Positions 29,584 to 40,161 of a stretch of 64,000 nt of DNA are shown piece by piece. Source of the stretch: Clostridia bacterium (GTDB lineage Bacteria > Bacillota > Clostridia > Christensenellales > Aristaeellaceae); assembly GCA_017527065.1 (NCBI GenBank), contig JAFXQO010000074.1, forward strand, positions 87,150 to 151,149, written 5' to 3'. Below the pieces are notes generated by a model. That model saw nothing but the letters and a program-made list of their open reading frames with translations. It was not told the origin of the DNA and ran no database searches. Made by a program: the position numbers and the translations under genes. Numbering within the stretch: position 1 is the stretch's first letter; each line of letters begins with the position of its first letter.

Positions 29584-30414
29584 ATGGCTATTCGCGTTTA
29601 TAAGCCGACCTCGCCCGCCCGGCGCTTCATGTCGGTTCTGTCCTACGACGGCCTGACCAAGAAGGCGCCTGAGAAGGCCCTCACCACCGACCTGCGCGGC
29701 CGCGCCGGCCGGAACAACACCGGCAAGATCACCGTCCGCCACCAGGGCGGCGGCGTCCGCCGCAAGTATCGCATCATCGACTTCCGCCGCAACAAGGACG
29801 GCATCCCGGCGAAGGTCACCGCGATCGAATACGATCCCAACCGCACCTGCTTCATCGCCCTGCTGGTCTACGCCGACGGCGAGAAGCGCTACATCCTCGC
29901 TCCCCTGGATCTCAAGGTGGGCGACACCGTTGAGAGCGGCGCCGCGGCCGACATCAAGCCCGGCAACGCGCTGCCCATCAGCAACATCCCGGTCGGCACC
30001 CTGATCCACAACATCGAGATCAAGCCCGGCCACGGCGGCCAGATGGTCCGCTCCGCCGGCACCGCCGCCCAGCTCATGGCCAAGGAAGGCGCCTACGCTC
30101 AGGTCCGCCTGCCCTCCGGCGAGGTCCGCAAGGTCCTGGTGACCTGCCGCGCCACGATCGGCCAGGTTGGCAACACCGATCACGAGAACGTCCGCGTCGG
30201 CAAGGCCGGCCGCAAGCGTCACATGGGCGTCCGCCCGCACGTCCGCGGCGTCGTCATGAACCCTGTCGATCACCCGCACGGTGGCGGCGAAGGCCGCTCC
30301 CCGGTCGGCATGCCTGCTCCGATGTCTCCGTGGGGCAAGCCCACTCAGGGCGTCAAGACCCGCAAGCATCGCAAGTATTCCGATAAGTTGATCGTCAAGA
30401 AGGCCGGCAAGTAA
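29584..30414 (+). CDS. rplB: Ribosomal protein L2 (uL2)
   Basis: A 276-residue L2. [16 protein letters not shown], the RNA-binding core, and the C-terminal [17 protein letters not shown] with the conserved His near the peptidyl-transferase centre are intact. It is needed for subunit joining. It lies 15 bases after rplW. Confidence 0.98.
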   Translation: MAIRVYKPTSPARRFMSVLSYDGLTKKAPEKALTTDLRGRAGRNNTGKITVRHQGGGVRRKYRIIDFRRNKDGIPAKVTAIEYDPNRTCFIALLVYADGEKRYILAPLDLKVGDTVESGAAADIKPGNALPISNIPVGTLIHNIEIKPGHGGQMVRSAGTAAQLMAKEGAYAQVRLPSGEVRKVLVTCRATIGQVGNTDHENVRVGKAGRKRHMGVRPHVRGVVMNPVDHPHGGGEGRSPVGMPAPMSPWGKPTQGVKTRKHRKYSDKLIVKKAGK

Positions 30415-30442
30415 GCCGTAAGGAAGGAGGCTGCTGCTTACC

Positions 30443-30721
30443 ATGAGCAGATCTGTTAAGAAAGGCCCGTTCATCCAGCCCGCGCTGCTCAAGCGCGTTC
30501 AGGAAATGAACGCCACTGGCGAGAAGAAGGTTCTGAAGACCTGGTCCCGTTCCAGCACTATTTTCCCGGATTTCGTTGGACATACCATCGCCGTTCACGA
30601 TGGCCGCAAGCACGTCCCGGTCTATGTCACTGAAGACATGGTCGGCCACAAGCTCGGCGAGTTCGCACCCACCCGCACCTTCCGTGGACACGCCGGTGAA
30701 AAGGCGTCCGGCCGCGGCTGA
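30443..30721 (+). CDS. rpsS: Ribosomal protein S19 (uS19)
   Basis: A 92-residue S19: [39 protein letters not shown] and [10 protein letters not shown] are characteristic. It binds the 30S head next to S13. A 28-base gap with AAGGAGG separates it from rplB. Confidence 0.98.
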   Translation: MSRSVKKGPFIQPALLKRVQEMNATGEKKVLKTWSRSSTIFPDFVGHTIAVHDGRKHVPVYVTEDMVGHKLGEFAPTRTFRGHAGEKASGRG

Positions 30722-30739
30722 TGGAAGGAGTGAAAGAAA

Positions 30740-31126
30740 ATGGCAACAAGATCTAAGACCAAGGCTGCCGCGCGCAAGGCCAACGCCGACAAGCGCCCGC
30801 ACGCCGTTGCCCGCTATGTCCGCATTTCTTCCCGCAAGGCCAAGATCGTCCTCGATCTGATCCGCGGCAAGAAGGCCGACGAGGCGCAGGCTATTCTGAT
30901 GTATACGCCCAAGAGCGCGGCGCCTGTGGCTCTGAAGGTTCTCAACAGCGCGATTGCCAACGCTGAGAACAATCTGGAGATGAACCGCGATTCGCTGTAT
31001 GTGGCGGAGACCTATGCGAACCAGGGCCCGACGCTCAAGCGCTACTGGCCGCGTTCCCATGGCCGCGCCGATCAGATTCTGAAGCGCACCTGCCACATCA
31101 CCATCGTGCTCGATCAGGTTAAGTAG
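30740..31126 (+). CDS. rplV: Ribosomal protein L22 (uL22)
   Basis: A 128-residue L22 with an N-terminal Lys/Ala-rich extension of about 20 residues ([16 protein letters not shown]) before the conserved [20 protein letters not shown]. The beta-hairpin at the exit-tunnel constriction, site of many macrolide-resistance changes, is [16 protein letters not shown], with a wild-type-like appearance. Confidence 0.98.
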   Translation: MATRSKTKAAARKANADKRPHAVARYVRISSRKAKIVLDLIRGKKADEAQAILMYTPKSAAPVALKVLNSAIANAENNLEMNRDSLYVAETYANQGPTLKRYWPRSHGRADQILKRTCHITIVLDQVK

Positions 31127-31139
31127 GAGGGGAAAATTA

Positions 31140-31847
31140 ATGGGTCAGAAAGTAAATCCCCATGGCGCGCGCGTCGGTGTGATCCTGGACTGGAGCACCA
31201 AGTGGTATGCCGGGAAAAAGGATTTCTCCAACAACCTCATTGAAGACTACAAGCTGCGCGAAATGCTGAAGGAAAAGCTGTCTGTTTCCGGCATTTCCCA
31301 CATCGATATCGAGTGCAGCGCCGGCAAGGTTGGCGTGACCATCTACACCGCCAAGCCCGGCATCGTGATCGGCCGCGGCGGCGCCGGCGTTGAAACCCTG
31401 AAGAAGGAAATCGAGCAGTTCACCGGCAAGGCCGTCAGCCTGAACATCCTGGAAGTCAAGTTCCCGGACGGCGACGCCCAGCTGGTGGCTGAAAACATCG
31501 CCCAGCAGCTCGAAAAGCGCATCTCCTTCCGCCGCGCCATGAAGCAGACCATCGGCCGCGCGATGAAGACGCCGGGCGTCAAGGGCATCAAGACCAAGGT
31601 TTCCGGCCGCCTGGGCGGCGCGGACATCGCCCGCAGCGAGGGCTATCACGAGGGTTCCATCCCGCTGCAGACCCTGCGCGCGGACATCGAATACGGTTTC
31701 GCCGAGGCCAAGACCACTTACGGCCGCATCGGCGTGAAGGTTTGGATCTACAAGGGCCAGGTGCTGCCTGGTCAGAAGAGAGCCGCTGTGCCGGAGGCGC
31801 CCGCTCGCCGTCCGCGCAGGCAGGCTGCTGCTGAAGGAGGGAAATAA
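31140..31847 (+). CDS. rpsC: Ribosomal protein S3 (uS3)
   Basis: A 235-residue S3. The KH domain carries [19 protein letters not shown]; the C-terminal domain has [22 protein letters not shown] short Pro/Arg/Ala-rich tail ([14 protein letters not shown]) follows. It lines the mRNA entry channel of the 30S subunit. Confidence 0.98.
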   Translation: MGQKVNPHGARVGVILDWSTKWYAGKKDFSNNLIEDYKLREMLKEKLSVSGISHIDIECSAGKVGVTIYTAKPGIVIGRGGAGVETLKKEIEQFTGKAVSLNILEVKFPDGDAQLVAENIAQQLEKRISFRRAMKQTIGRAMKTPGVKGIKTKVSGRLGGADIARSEGYHEGSIPLQTLRADIEYGFAEAKTTYGRIGVKVWIYKGQVLPGQKRAAVPEAPARRPRRQAAAEGGK

Positions 31848-31850
31848 GCT

Positions 31851-32288
31851 ATGCTGATGCCGAAGAGAGTCAAGCGCCGCAAGGTCATGCGCGGCCGCAT
31901 GAAGGGCAAGGCCCAGCGCGGCAATTTCCTGGCTTACGGCGATTACGGCATTGTGGCCGTGAATCCGGGTTGGGTCACCTCCAACCAGATCGAAGCGGCC
32001 CGTGTCGCCATGACCCGTTTCGTGAAGCGCGGCGGCCAGGTCTGGATCAAGATTTTCCCGGACAAGCCCGTTACCGCGAAGCCCGCTGAGACCCGAATGG
32101 GTTCCGGCAAGGGCGCTCCGGAATACTGGTGCGCCGTGGTCAAGCCCGGCCGCGTGCTCTTCGAGATGAAGGGCGTTCCGGAGGAGACGGCTCGCGAGGC
32201 CCTGCGCCTGGCCAGCCACAAGCTGCCCATCAAGAGCAAGTTCATCAAGAGAGAAGACAACCAGAAATCGGGTGGTGAAGAGCAATGA
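31851..32288 (+). CDS. rplP: Ribosomal protein L16 (uL16)
   Basis: A 145-residue L16: [59 protein letters not shown]. It contacts the A-site tRNA elbow. ATG 31851 follows GGAGGG; an ATG two codons later is also possible. The stop overlaps rpmC (ATGA). Confidence 0.97.
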   Translation: MLMPKRVKRRKVMRGRMKGKAQRGNFLAYGDYGIVAVNPGWVTSNQIEAARVAMTRFVKRGGQVWIKIFPDKPVTAKPAETRMGSGKGAPEYWCAVVKPGRVLFEMKGVPEETAREALRLASHKLPIKSKFIKREDNQKSGGEEQ

Positions 32289-32494
32289 AATCTAAGGAAT
32301 TCGCCGAATTGAAGCAGAAGACGATCGCGGAGCTCGACACCGATCTGGAGAAGAGAAAGAGCGAGCTGTTCAACCTGCGCTTCCAGTTGGCCACGGGTCA
32401 GCTGCAGAACACTGCAGCGATCAGCGCTTGCAAGCGTGACATCGCCCGCGTCAAGACCATCATTCGCCAGCGTCAGAACGAGACGCAGGCGTGA
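32285..32494 (+). CDS. rpmC: Ribosomal protein L29 (uL29)
   Basis: A 69-residue L29, a two-helix protein at the tunnel exit. [20 protein letters not shown] and [13 protein letters not shown] are the family core. Translationally coupled to rplP through an ATGA overlap. Confidence 0.97.
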   Translation: MKSKEFAELKQKTIAELDTDLEKRKSELFNLRFQLATGQLQNTAAISACKRDIARVKTIIRQRQNETQA

Positions 32495-32521
32495 TCGAAG
32501 CGAAAGGAGGCTGCCTGATCA

Positions 32522-32776
32522 ATGGAAAGAGGACTTCGCAAGACCCGTATTGGCGTCGTCGTTTCCGATAAGATGGAGAAGACCATCACTGTTGAAATTC
32601 GCACTCGCGTCAAGCATCCGCTGTATGGTAAGATCATGAATCGTACCAAGAAGTTCAAGGCTCATGATGAGAACAACGAGGCCGGCATCGGCGATACGGT
32701 ACGGATCATGGAAACCCGTCCGCTGTCGAAGGACAAGCGCTGGCGCCTGGTTGAAATCGTCGAAAAGGCGAAGTAA
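32522..32776 (+). CDS. rpsQ: Ribosomal protein S17 (uS17)
   Basis: An 84-residue S17, an OB-fold 16S rRNA-binding protein. [20 protein letters not shown] and [14 protein letters not shown] are the family signatures. It lies 27 bases after rpmC with AAAGGAGG. Confidence 0.98.
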   Translation: MERGLRKTRIGVVVSDKMEKTITVEIRTRVKHPLYGKIMNRTKKFKAHDENNEAGIGDTVRIMETRPLSKDKRWRLVEIVEKAK

Positions 32777-32805
32777 TTGGGCCGTAAGCAAGGAGGAAAT
32801 CCACA

Positions 32806-33174
32806 ATGATTCAACCGCAAACTCGTCTGAAGGTTGCCGATAATTCCGGCGCAAAGGAAATCATGTGCTTCCGCGTGCTGGGCGGCTCTTTCCGCCGCAC
32901 CGGCGGCATTGGCGACATCATCGTCGCTTCCGTTAAGACGGCGAACCCCGGCGGCACCGTGAAAAAGGGCGACGTCGTGAAGGCCGTCATCGTCCGCACC
33001 CGCAAGCAGTATCGCCGTCCCGACGGAAGCTACATCCGCTTCGACGACAATGCCGCCGTTATCATCAACGACCAGAAGCAGCCCAGGGGCACCCGCATCT
33101 TTGGGCCGGTCGCGCGAGAGCTCCGCGAAAAGGATTTCATGAAAATCGTTTCGCTGGCGCCCGAAGTGCTTTAA
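32806..33174 (+). CDS. rplN: Ribosomal protein L14 (uL14)
   Basis: A 122-residue L14: [39 protein letters not shown] and [14 protein letters not shown]. It binds 23S rRNA at the subunit interface and is the site of RsfS silencing. Confidence 0.98.
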   Translation: MIQPQTRLKVADNSGAKEIMCFRVLGGSFRRTGGIGDIIVASVKTANPGGTVKKGDVVKAVIVRTRKQYRRPDGSYIRFDDNAAVIINDQKQPRGTRIFGPVARELREKDFMKIVSLAPEVL

Positions 33175-33190
33175 TTTGGAGGTGTGAAAA

Positions 33191-33532
33191 TTGACAGCAC
33201 CGAAACTGCACGTCAAAACCGGCGACACCGTCGTTGTGATCTCCGGCAAGGATAAGGGCAAGGAAGGCAAGATCCAGAAGGCTTTCCCCGCCAAGGGCAA
33301 GATCGTTGTTGAAGGCGTCGCGATGGTGAAGAAGCACCAGAAGCCGCGCGGACAGGGAATGCCTGGCGGCATCATCGAAAAGGAAGCCGCGATCCCCGCC
33401 TGCAAGGTTATGCTGGTCTGCCCGAGCTGCAAGAAGGCTACCCGCATTGCGCACAAGTTCGTCGAAGCAGACGGCCAGAAGCCTCAGAAGGTTCGTACCT
33501 GCAAGAAGTGCGGCGCGACCATCGACAATTGA
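33191..33532 (+). CDS. rplX: Ribosomal protein L24 (uL24), Cys4 type
   Basis: A 113-residue L24 beginning with TTG at 33191, behind GGAGGTG. The KOW motif is [18 protein letters not shown]. Unlike zinc-free L24, it has two cysteine pairs, CPSC (77-80) and CKKC (104-107), which should hold a zinc ion. The protein starts folding of the 50S subunit near the tunnel exit. Confidence 0.97.
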   Translation: MTAPKLHVKTGDTVVVISGKDKGKEGKIQKAFPAKGKIVVEGVAMVKKHQKPRGQGMPGGIIEKEAAIPACKVMLVCPSCKKATRIAHKFVEADGQKPQKVRTCKKCGATIDN

Positions 33533-33548
33533 TGGGAGGTTTATTGAA

Positions 33549-34091
33549 ATGGCCAGATTGAAGGATAAGTACGTAAGCGAAGTCATTCCGGCGCTTCGGC
33601 AGAAGTTCCAGTATCGCAACATCAATGAAGTTCCCCGCCTGGAGAAGATCGTTCTGAACATGGGCCTGGGCGATTGCAAGGACAACGCCAAGTCCATGGA
33701 CATCGCGGTCAACGAGCTCGCCACGATCTCCGGCCAGAAGCCGATGGTCACCAAGGCGAAGAAGTCCATCGCGAACTTCAAGGTCCGTGAAGGCATGAAC
33801 GTCGGCGCGAAGGTCACCCTGCGCAACGATCGCATGTATGAGTTCGCCGACAAGCTGATGAACATCGTCCTGCCCCGCGTGCGCGACTTCCGCGGCGTTT
33901 CCGACAAGGCTTTCGACGGCCGCGGCAACTATTCGCTGGGCGTTCGCGAGCAGCTGATCTTCCCCGAGATCGAATACGACAAGGTCGAGAAGATCCGCGG
34001 CATGGAGATGATCTTTGTGACCACCGCCAAGACGGATGAAGAAGCGAAGGAACTGCTGCGCCTGCTGGGCATGCCGTTCGCGCAGGCTTAA
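33549..34091 (+). CDS. rplE: Ribosomal protein L5 (uL5)
   Basis: A 180-residue L5 ([63 protein letters not shown]). It binds 5S rRNA and contacts the P-site tRNA. ATG 33549 follows GGGAGG; upstream in-frame codons belong to rplX sequence in another frame. Confidence 0.98.
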   Translation: MARLKDKYVSEVIPALRQKFQYRNINEVPRLEKIVLNMGLGDCKDNAKSMDIAVNELATISGQKPMVTKAKKSIANFKVREGMNVGAKVTLRNDRMYEFADKLMNIVLPRVRDFRGVSDKAFDGRGNYSLGVREQLIFPEIEYDKVEKIRGMEMIFVTTAKTDEEAKELLRLLGMPFAQA

Positions 34092-34110
34092 TTGAAGGAG
34101 GAACATCCGC

Positions 34111-34296
34111 GTGGCAAAGACTAGCATGAAAATCAAGCAGCAGAGGACCCCTAAGTTCTCTACGCGTGCTTACACGCGCTGCCGCATCTGCGGCCGTCCC
34201 CATGCGGTACTGCGCAAATACGGCGTGTGCAGAATTTGTTTCCGTGAACTGGCCTACAAGGGCGAGATTCCCGGTGTGAGAAAGGCAAGCTGGTAA
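34111..34296 (+). CDS. rpsN: Ribosomal protein S14, zinc type (uS14)
   Basis: A 61-residue type Z S14, the short zinc-binding form common in Firmicutes. Cysteines at 24, 27, 40 and 43 ([17 protein letters not shown]) form the zinc site. It starts with GTG behind AAGGAGG. Confidence 0.97.
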   Translation: MAKTSMKIKQQRTPKFSTRAYTRCRICGRPHAVLRKYGVCRICFRELAYKGEIPGVRKASW

Positions 34297-34325
34297 GCTG
34301 GGCTGAATCGGAAGGAGGTTACACA

Positions 34326-34724
34326 ATGCTGATGAATGATCCCATCGCGGATATGCTGACCCGCATCCGCAACGCCCTCACTGCCAGACATGATACCGTG
34401 ACCGTTCCTGCCTCCAACATGAAGAAGGCCATTGCCAAGATTCTGCTGGACGAAGGTTATATCAAGTCTGTTGATTATATTGAAGATGGCCTTCAGGGAC
34501 AGATCAAGATCGCGCTGAAGTACGCCGAGGGCAAGCAGTCCGTCATCAACGGCCTGAAGCGCATTTCGACGCCCGGCCTGCGCGTGTACGCCAGGAGCGA
34601 GGAACTGCCGAAGGTCCTGGGCGGCCTGGGTATCGCGATCGTTTCGACTTCCAAGGGCGTCATGACCGACAAGGAAGCCCGCAAGGCCGGTGTGGGCGGC
34701 GAAGTGCTGGCCTACATCTGGTAA
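34326..34724 (+). CDS. rpsH: Ribosomal protein S8 (uS8)
   Basis: A 132-residue S8 that begins [18 protein letters not shown] and ends [26 protein letters not shown] is the conserved rRNA-binding segment. In E. coli S8 represses the spc operon. ATG 34326 follows GGAGG; the second codon pair allows a start two codons later. Confidence 0.98.
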   Translation: MLMNDPIADMLTRIRNALTARHDTVTVPASNMKKAIAKILLDEGYIKSVDYIEDGLQGQIKIALKYAEGKQSVINGLKRISTPGLRVYARSEELPKVLGGLGIAIVSTSKGVMTDKEARKAGVGGEVLAYIW

Positions 34725-34743
34725 TAACGGAGGTGCAAGAATA

Positions 34744-35289
34744 ATGTCTCGAATCGGAAGACTTCCGATCGCAGTGCCCGCCGGGGTTACCGTGACGATC
34801 GACGAGGAAAATCTCGTGACCGTCAAAGGCCCCAAGGGTGAGCTGTCGCAGAAGGTTAATAAAGACATCACCGTCAAGCAGGAGGGCGCCCAGATCCTGG
34901 TCACCCGTCCCTCTGACGACAAGGAGCATCGCGCTCTGCACGGCCTGTATCGCGCCCTGATCGCGAACATGGTCACCGGCGTGACCAACGGTTACGCCAA
35001 GAACCTCGAGCTGGTCGGCGTCGGCTACCGCGCCCAGGCCGAGAGCCCCACGAAGCTGGTCATCAACATCGGCTTCTCCCATCCGGTGAACGTGGATGCG
35101 CCCGAGCACATCACGTTTGAGACACCGGCCCCCACGCAGATCGTCGTGAAGGGTATCGACAAGCAGCAGGTAGGCGCGATCGCGGCCGATATCCGCGCGA
35201 TCCGCAAGCCTGAACCGTATCATGGCAAGGGCATTCGTTATGCGGGCGAGTACGTCCGTCATAAGGAAGGCAAAGCCGGCAAGAAGTAA
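34744..35289 (+). CDS. rplF: Ribosomal protein L6 (uL6)
   Basis: A 181-residue L6: [34 protein letters not shown] and the C-terminal [20 protein letters not shown]. It lies near the factor-binding site of the 50S subunit. ATG 34744 follows GGAGGTG. Confidence 0.98.
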   Translation: MSRIGRLPIAVPAGVTVTIDEENLVTVKGPKGELSQKVNKDITVKQEGAQILVTRPSDDKEHRALHGLYRALIANMVTGVTNGYAKNLELVGVGYRAQAESPTKLVINIGFSHPVNVDAPEHITFETPAPTQIVVKGIDKQQVGAIAADIRAIRKPEPYHGKGIRYAGEYVRHKEGKAGKK

Positions 35290-35307
35290 GTAAGGGAGTG
35301 AACGCTC

Positions 35308-35676
35308 ATGTTCAAAAAGCAGGATCGCAATGAGATCAGAGTCATTCGACATGCGCGCGTCCGCAAGAAGATCAGCGGCACGACCGAGCGTCCCCGGCTC
35401 TGCGTCTACAGGAGCAATGCTCACATCTACGCGCAGGTGATTGACGACACCGTGGGCAAGACCCTGGCCGCCGCATCCACCGTAGAGAAGGATATCGCCG
35501 CTCAGATCGGCGAAGTCGACAAGAAGGGCGCCGCGAAGCTGGTCGGCAAGATCGTGGCCGAGCGCGCTCAGGCTGCGGGCATCAAGACAGTCGTCTTCGA
35601 CCGCGGCGGCTACATCTACACCGGCCGTGTGGCCGAACTGGCCGCTGGCGCTCGCGAAGCCGGCCTGGACTTCTAA
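35308..35676 (+). CDS. rplR: Ribosomal protein L18 (uL18)
   Basis: A 122-residue L18 ([40 protein letters not shown]). It binds 5S rRNA with L5. It lies 18 bases after rplF. Confidence 0.98.
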   Translation: MFKKQDRNEIRVIRHARVRKKISGTTERPRLCVYRSNAHIYAQVIDDTVGKTLAAASTVEKDIAAQIGEVDKKGAAKLVGKIVAERAQAAGIKTVVFDRGGYIYTGRVAELAAGAREAGLDF

Positions 35677-35693
35677 ACAGGAGGTATCAACGC

Positions 35694-36191
35694 ATGCAGC
35701 GCAACGAGCAGGTTAGCGAATTCAAAGAGAAGCTTGTCGCGGTCAACCGTGTTAGCAAGACCGTCAAGGGCGGCCGCAATATGCGATTCAGCGCCCTGAT
35801 GGTGGTTGGCGACGAGAAGGGCCGCATTGGCTGCGGCATGGGCAAGGCCGTTGAAATTCCCGAGGCGATTCGCAAGGGAACGGAAGACGCCAAGAAGAAC
35901 ATGGTCAACATTTCCCTGGTGGGAACGACCATCCCGCACGAGGTGATCGGCGTTTACGGCACCGGCCGCGTCCTGCTGATGCCAGCTCCGGAAGGCACCG
36001 GCCTGATCGCGGGCGGCCCTGTCCGCCAGGTTCTGGAGGCCGCCGGCGTCAAGAACATCCGCACCAAGTCGATCGGCTCCAACAACCCGATCAATATGGT
36101 CAAGGCCACGCTGGAAGGCCTGAAGCAGCTCCGCAACGCGGAGGAGATCGCCAAGCTTCGCGGCAAGACGGTCGAAGAGCTGATGGGCTAA
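35694..36191 (+). CDS. rpsE: Ribosomal protein S5 (uS5)
   Basis: A 165-residue S5: [56 protein letters not shown]. It helps keep decoding accurate and unwinds mRNA at the entry channel. It lies 17 bases after rplR. Confidence 0.98.
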   Translation: MQRNEQVSEFKEKLVAVNRVSKTVKGGRNMRFSALMVVGDEKGRIGCGMGKAVEIPEAIRKGTEDAKKNMVNISLVGTTIPHEVIGVYGTGRVLLMPAPEGTGLIAGGPVRQVLEAAGVKNIRTKSIGSNNPINMVKATLEGLKQLRNAEEIAKLRGKTVEELMG

Positions 36192-36204
36192 GGGGGGCAC
36201 AACG

Positions 36205-36387
36205 ATGAAGCTGAAAATTACGCAGACTAAATCCACCATCGCCTGCCTGAGGAAGCAGATCGCCACGATCGAGGCGCTGGGCCTGCACAAGATCGGCCAG
36301 ACGGTCATCAAGCAGGACAACCCCGCCACCCGCGGCATGATCTTCCGGGTGAAGCACATGGTGAAGGTCGAAGAGATCGAAGACTAA
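36205..36387 (+). CDS. rpmD: Ribosomal protein L30 (uL30)
   Basis: A 60-residue L30. LKITQTKSTIACLRKQI and LGLHKIGQTVIKQDNPATR are the family core. Present as usual in Firmicutes between rpsE and rplO. Confidence 0.97.
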   Translation: MKLKITQTKSTIACLRKQIATIEALGLHKIGQTVIKQDNPATRGMIFRVKHMVKVEEIED

Positions 36388-36399
36388 GGAGGGTCGCAC

Positions 36400-36840
36400 A
36401 TGAAACTGCACGAACTCAAGCCTGCTTTCGGAGCGACCACGGCGCCCAAGCGTCTGGGACGCGGCACCGGCTCCGGTCTGGGCAAGACCTCTGGTAAGGG
36501 TCACAAGGGCGCGAAGGCCCGTTCCGGCGGCGGCAAGCGGCCGGGATTTGAAGGCGGCCAGATGCCTCTGGTGCGCCGCCTGCCGAAGCGCGGTTTTTAT
36601 AACCCCTTCCGCACGGAATATATCGCCATCAACGTCGATCGCCTCGAGGTGTTCGAGGACGGCATGACGGTTACCCCTGTCGAGCTGATTGAATACGGCA
36701 TTATCAAGAAGATTGGCGATGGCATCAAGATCATGGGCAATGGCGAGCTCACCAAGAAGCTCACCGTTCAGGCCGCGAAGTTCACCGCCACCGCCAAGGA
36801 AAAGATCGAGGCGGCCGGAGGAAAGGCCGAGGTGATCTGA
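36400..36840 (+). CDS. rplO: Ribosomal protein L15 (uL15)
   Basis: A 146-residue L15: [54 protein letters not shown] central 50S assembly protein. The stop lies one base before the secY start codon, so the two are tightly coupled. Confidence 0.98.
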   Translation: MKLHELKPAFGATTAPKRLGRGTGSGLGKTSGKGHKGAKARSGGGKRPGFEGGQMPLVRRLPKRGFYNPFRTEYIAINVDRLEVFEDGMTVTPVELIEYGIIKKIGDGIKIMGNGELTKKLTVQAAKFTATAKEKIEAAGGKAEVI

Positions 36841-36841
36841 C

Positions 36842-38092
36842 ATGTGGGAAACGCTGCGCAACGCATGGAAGATTGCCGATCTTCGCAAGAAGATCCTCTA
36901 TACCCTGTTCATGCTGCTGCTCTACCGCCTGCTGTGCTTCGTGCCGACGCCCGGCGTTGACAGGGCGACGGTGGCCGCGGCCGTGTCGGGCATCAGTCTG
37001 CTGGACTTCATGAACACCATGACCGGTTCCAATCTGGAGAATTTCACCATCATGGCGATGGGTATTACGCCCTATATCAATGCGTCGATTATCATGCAGC
37101 TGCTCTGCGTCGCGATTCCGAAGCTGGAGGCGCTCCAGAAGGAAGGCGAGGAAGGCCGCAAGAAGATAGCGCAGATTACCCGTTATGTCACGGTTGGTTT
37201 GGGATTCATCCAAGCTGTGGCGCTGTCCATCGGCCTGGGCGCCGCGGCTTCCACCCGGTGGTATAATTACGTCACCATCGGCCTGTGCCTGTCCGCCGGC
37301 ACCGCGCTGGCCATGTGGATCGGCGAACGCATCAATGAGAACGGCATCGGCAACGGCATCTCGCTGCTGATCTTCGCCGGCATCATCGCCCGCCTGTCCA
37401 GTCAGATCGTGAGCTACGTCCGCAACATCGCGGTGGGCTATGTGTCCATCTGGGCCGGCCTTGTGGTTCTCGTCCTGAGCCTGGTCATGATCGTGGCGGT
37501 CACGCTGGTCGACCTGGCCGAACGCCGCATCCCGATCCAGTATGCCAAGCGCATGGTGGGCCGCAGGATGTATGGCGGCCAGACCACCCACATCCCGCTG
37601 AAGCTGAACGCCTCCGGCGTGCTGCCGCTGATCTTCGCGTCGGCGATCATGCAGTTCCCGAGCACCATCTTCTCCTTCATGCCGAACTCCGGCGTGGCGC
37701 AGTGGTGGGATACGTTCTATGGCCGCAGCGTATGGTACATGCTCATCTTCGCGCTGATGATCTTCGGCTTTACCTTCTTCTACACCTCGATCACCTTTAA
37801 CCCGATCGAGATGAGCAAGAACATTCAGCAGAACGGCGGCATGATCCCCGGCATTCGCCAGGGCAAGCCCACCGCCGATTACATCTCCAAGATCAGCAAG
37901 CGCATCACCCTGTTTGGCGCCCTGTTCCTGGCTGTGCTGGCCACCCTGCCCACCTTCTTCTACCGGCTGGTCGGCCTGAACCTGCCCCTCGCCGCGAGCT
38001 CCCTGCTGATCGCAGTCAGCGTCGCCATCGAGACGGCCCGTCAGCTCCAGGCGCAGATGGAGATGCGTCATTATAAGGGATTCCTGAAGTAA
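36842..38092 (+). CDS. secY: Preprotein translocase subunit SecY
   Basis: A 416-residue SecY with ten predicted membrane segments. Conserved text includes RLLCFVPTPGV, LDFMNTMTGSNLENFTIMAMGITPYI, ERRIPIQYAKR in the cytosolic loop that contacts SecA and the ribosome, and the C-terminal AAMEMRHYKGFLK-like tail. It forms the protein-conducting channel with SecE and SecG. It immediately follows rplO. Confidence 0.98.
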   Translation: MWETLRNAWKIADLRKKILYTLFMLLLYRLLCFVPTPGVDRATVAAAVSGISLLDFMNTMTGSNLENFTIMAMGITPYINASIIMQLLCVAIPKLEALQKEGEEGRKKIAQITRYVTVGLGFIQAVALSIGLGAAASTRWYNYVTIGLCLSAGTALAMWIGERINENGIGNGISLLIFAGIIARLSSQIVSYVRNIAVGYVSIWAGLVVLVLSLVMIVAVTLVDLAERRIPIQYAKRMVGRRMYGGQTTHIPLKLNASGVLPLIFASAIMQFPSTIFSFMPNSGVAQWWDTFYGRSVWYMLIFALMIFGFTFFYTSITFNPIEMSKNIQQNGGMIPGIRQGKPTADYISKISKRITLFGALFLAVLATLPTFFYRLVGLNLPLAASSLLIAVSVAIETARQLQAQMEMRHYKGFLK

Positions 38093-38112
38093 GCAGTTCG
38101 GGAGGCGCGCGC

Positions 38113-38742
38113 ATGAAGCTTGTTTTTCTTGGACCTCCCGGCGCGGGCAAGGGCACGCAGGCCGAAGTCATCGGCCGCGCGCTCAACATCCCGCATATAT
38201 CCACCGGCGACATGTTCCGAAAGGCCATGCGAGAGGGCACGCCCACCGGCCTGAAGGCCAAGGCGTACATCGATCAGGGCCAGCTGGTTCCCGATTCCGT
38301 CACGATCGACATGGTGAAAGAGCGCCTCAGCGAAGACGACTGTAAAAACGGCTATCTTCTGGACGGCTTTCCCCGGGACGTTCATCAGGCGGAAGCGCTC
38401 GCCGGATTCTCTCAGCTGGACGCGGCGGTGAACATCGCCGTGGCCGATGAGAAGCTGATCGCCCGGCTGTCCGGACGCCGGTTCTGCCCCAAGTGCAGCG
38501 GCACCTTCCACATCAGCGCCCTCGCCGATGCGAAGGTCTGCCCGAACTGCGGTGGGGAACTGGTTCAGCGGCAGGACGACAACCCCGCCACCATCGCGAA
38601 CAGGCTGAATGTGTATCACACTCAGACCAGTCCGGTGACCGCGTTTTACGCGCAGAAGGGCATCCTGAAGGAAGTGGACGGCGACCAGCCCATGGAGGGC
38701 GTCACCGCCGCGATCCTGAAGGCCCTGGCGGTTAACCTATGA
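38113..38742 (+). CDS. adk: Adenylate kinase, zinc-LID type
   Basis: A 209-residue long-form adenylate kinase (ATP + AMP to 2 ADP). The P-loop is GPPGAGKGT (7-15), the AMP site STGDMFR, and DGFPRD is present. The LID carries four cysteines, CPKC (125-128) and CPNC (143-146), a structural zinc site typical of Gram-positives. The stop overlaps the map start (ATGA). Confidence 0.98.
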   Translation: MKLVFLGPPGAGKGTQAEVIGRALNIPHISTGDMFRKAMREGTPTGLKAKAYIDQGQLVPDSVTIDMVKERLSEDDCKNGYLLDGFPRDVHQAEALAGFSQLDAAVNIAVADEKLIARLSGRRFCPKCSGTFHISALADAKVCPNCGGELVQRQDDNPATIANRLNVYHTQTSPVTAFYAQKGILKEVDGDQPMEGVTAAILKALAVNL

Positions 38743-39512
38743 TTACGATTAAATCTGCCGAAGAAGTCGGCAAGATGCGAAAAGCGGGTGCGCTTCTCCA
38801 CCAGGTGCTTGAGGAGCTGCAAAAACTCGTTGAGCCCGGCGTCACCACAGCCTACATCGACCAGATCGCCGAAAAGCTGATCCGGGACGCCGGCGCCATC
38901 CCCTCTTCCAAGGGCTACGAGGGATTCCCCGGCTCGATCTGCGCGTCGGTGAATGACGAAGTCGTGCACGGTTTCCCCCGCAATAAACCCCTTCGGGAGG
39001 GCGACCTCCTCTCCATCGACTGCACGCTGATCCTGGACGGCTGGCAGTCGGACAGCGCGGTTTCCGTGGCTGTGGGGAAGGCGGATGCGGAAACCGAGAG
39101 GCTGATTCGCGTTACCGAGGAGTGCTTCTGGAAGGGCCTTGAAAAGGCCCGGGCGGGCAACCGCATCGGCGACATCAGCGCCGCCGTCCAGCAGCATGCC
39201 GAGAAAAACGGCTATGGGGTCATTCGGGAGCTGTGCGGACACGGCATCGGCCGCGAGATGCACGAGGACCCGAGCGTTCCGAATTTCGGAACGGCCGGCC
39301 GCGGCGTCAGGCTGAGGCCCGGCATGGTTTTCACCATTGAGCCCATGATTTCGCAGGGGCGATACCAGACATACATTGATGACAATGGGTGGACATTTAT
39401 CACCCGCGACCACAGCAGGTGCTCCCATTACGAGCACACCCTGGTCGTGACAACGGGAGACCCGGAGATCCTGAGCTACCCAGGCGCGGCGTTGCGGAGG
39501 TTCCCGGAATGA
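38739..39512 (+). CDS. map: Methionine aminopeptidase, type I
   Basis: A 257-residue type I MetAP, which removes the initiator Met. Dimetal ligands: Asp in LSIDCTLI, Asp in QSDSAVS, His in CGHGIGREMHEDP, Glu in FTIEPMI and Glu in HYEHTLVV. Its stop overlaps the next gene (ATGA). Confidence 0.97.
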   Translation: MITIKSAEEVGKMRKAGALLHQVLEELQKLVEPGVTTAYIDQIAEKLIRDAGAIPSSKGYEGFPGSICASVNDEVVHGFPRNKPLREGDLLSIDCTLILDGWQSDSAVSVAVGKADAETERLIRVTEECFWKGLEKARAGNRIGDISAAVQQHAEKNGYGVIRELCGHGIGREMHEDPSVPNFGTAGRGVRLRPGMVFTIEPMISQGRYQTYIDDNGWTFITRDHSRCSHYEHTLVVTTGDPEILSYPGAALRRFPE

Positions 39513-39793
39513 AGAGGGAATTCAAAGTTGAGACGGGCCGAGTGGTCAGGTCGAAGGCAGGGCGAGACGAGGGGAAATACTTCGTCGTCATCGCGCTCGA
39601 CGGGGATGAGTTCGCGCTGGTGGCCGACGGCGACCTGCGCGGCGTCGAAAAACCGAAGAGAAAGCGATTGAAGCATCTGTTCGTCACTGAGGAGACGATT
39701 TCCGGTTTGCAGTCGAGGCTGGAGGCCGGCGAGGCCGTGGAGAACCACGAGCTTCGCAAGTGGCTTGCAGCGTACAGGCAAAAGGAGGAGTGA
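39509..39793 (+). CDS. KOW-domain RNA-binding protein (L14e-like)
   Basis: A 94-residue basic protein with a KOW-type N terminus ([19 protein letters not shown]) and [13 protein letters not shown]. Proteins of this type, related to archaeal/eukaryotic L14e/L27e, are encoded between map and infA in many Clostridia and probably bind the ribosome or rRNA; their exact role is not established. Coupled to map by ATGA. Confidence 0.85.
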   Translation: MKREFKVETGRVVRSKAGRDEGKYFVVIALDGDEFALVADGDLRGVEKPKRKRLKHLFVTEETISGLQSRLEAGEAVENHELRKWLAAYRQKEE

Positions 39794-39797
39794 GAGC

Positions 39798-40019
39798 TTG
39801 TCCAAGTCAGATGTTATTGAAGTGGAAGGCGTCGTCACGGAGTCATTCCCGAACGCCGTTTTTGAAGTGGAACTGCCCAACGGGCACAAGGTGTTGGCCC
39901 ATGTTTCCGGCAAGATGAGGATGAACTACATCCGCATCTATCCCGGCGACAAGGTAACGATTGAACTGTCACCCTATGATCTGGCCAGGGGACGCATCAC
40001 CTGGCGCAGCAAATCCTGA
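39798..40019 (+). CDS. infA: Translation initiation factor IF-1
   Basis: A 73-residue IF-1, an OB-fold protein that blocks the A site during initiation. [39 protein letters not shown] and GRITWR are diagnostic. The start is TTG at 39798, seven bases after AAAGGAGGAG; no ATG is available without losing the conserved start. Confidence 0.96.
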   Translation: MSKSDVIEVEGVVTESFPNAVFEVELPNGHKVLAHVSGKMRMNYIRIYPGDKVTIELSPYDLARGRITWRSKS

Positions 40020-40047
40020 CCGACTTCAGTCAAAGGAGGAAACTCAG

Positions 40048-40161
40048 ATGAAAGTGAGACCTTCGGTTAAACCCATTTGCGAGAAGTGCAAGATCATCAA
40101 GCGCAAGGGCCGCGTGATGGTCATCTGCGACAACCCGAAGCACAAGCAGAAGCAGGGCTGA
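40048..40161 (+). CDS. rpmJ: Ribosomal protein L36 (bL36), zinc type
   Basis: A 37-residue L36 ([20 protein letters not shown]). The zinc ligands Cys11, Cys14, Cys27 and His32 are all present, the zinc-binding C+ form. ATG 40048 follows AAAGGAGG. Confidence 0.96.
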   Translation: MKVRPSVKPICEKCKIIKRKGRVMVICDNPKHKQKQG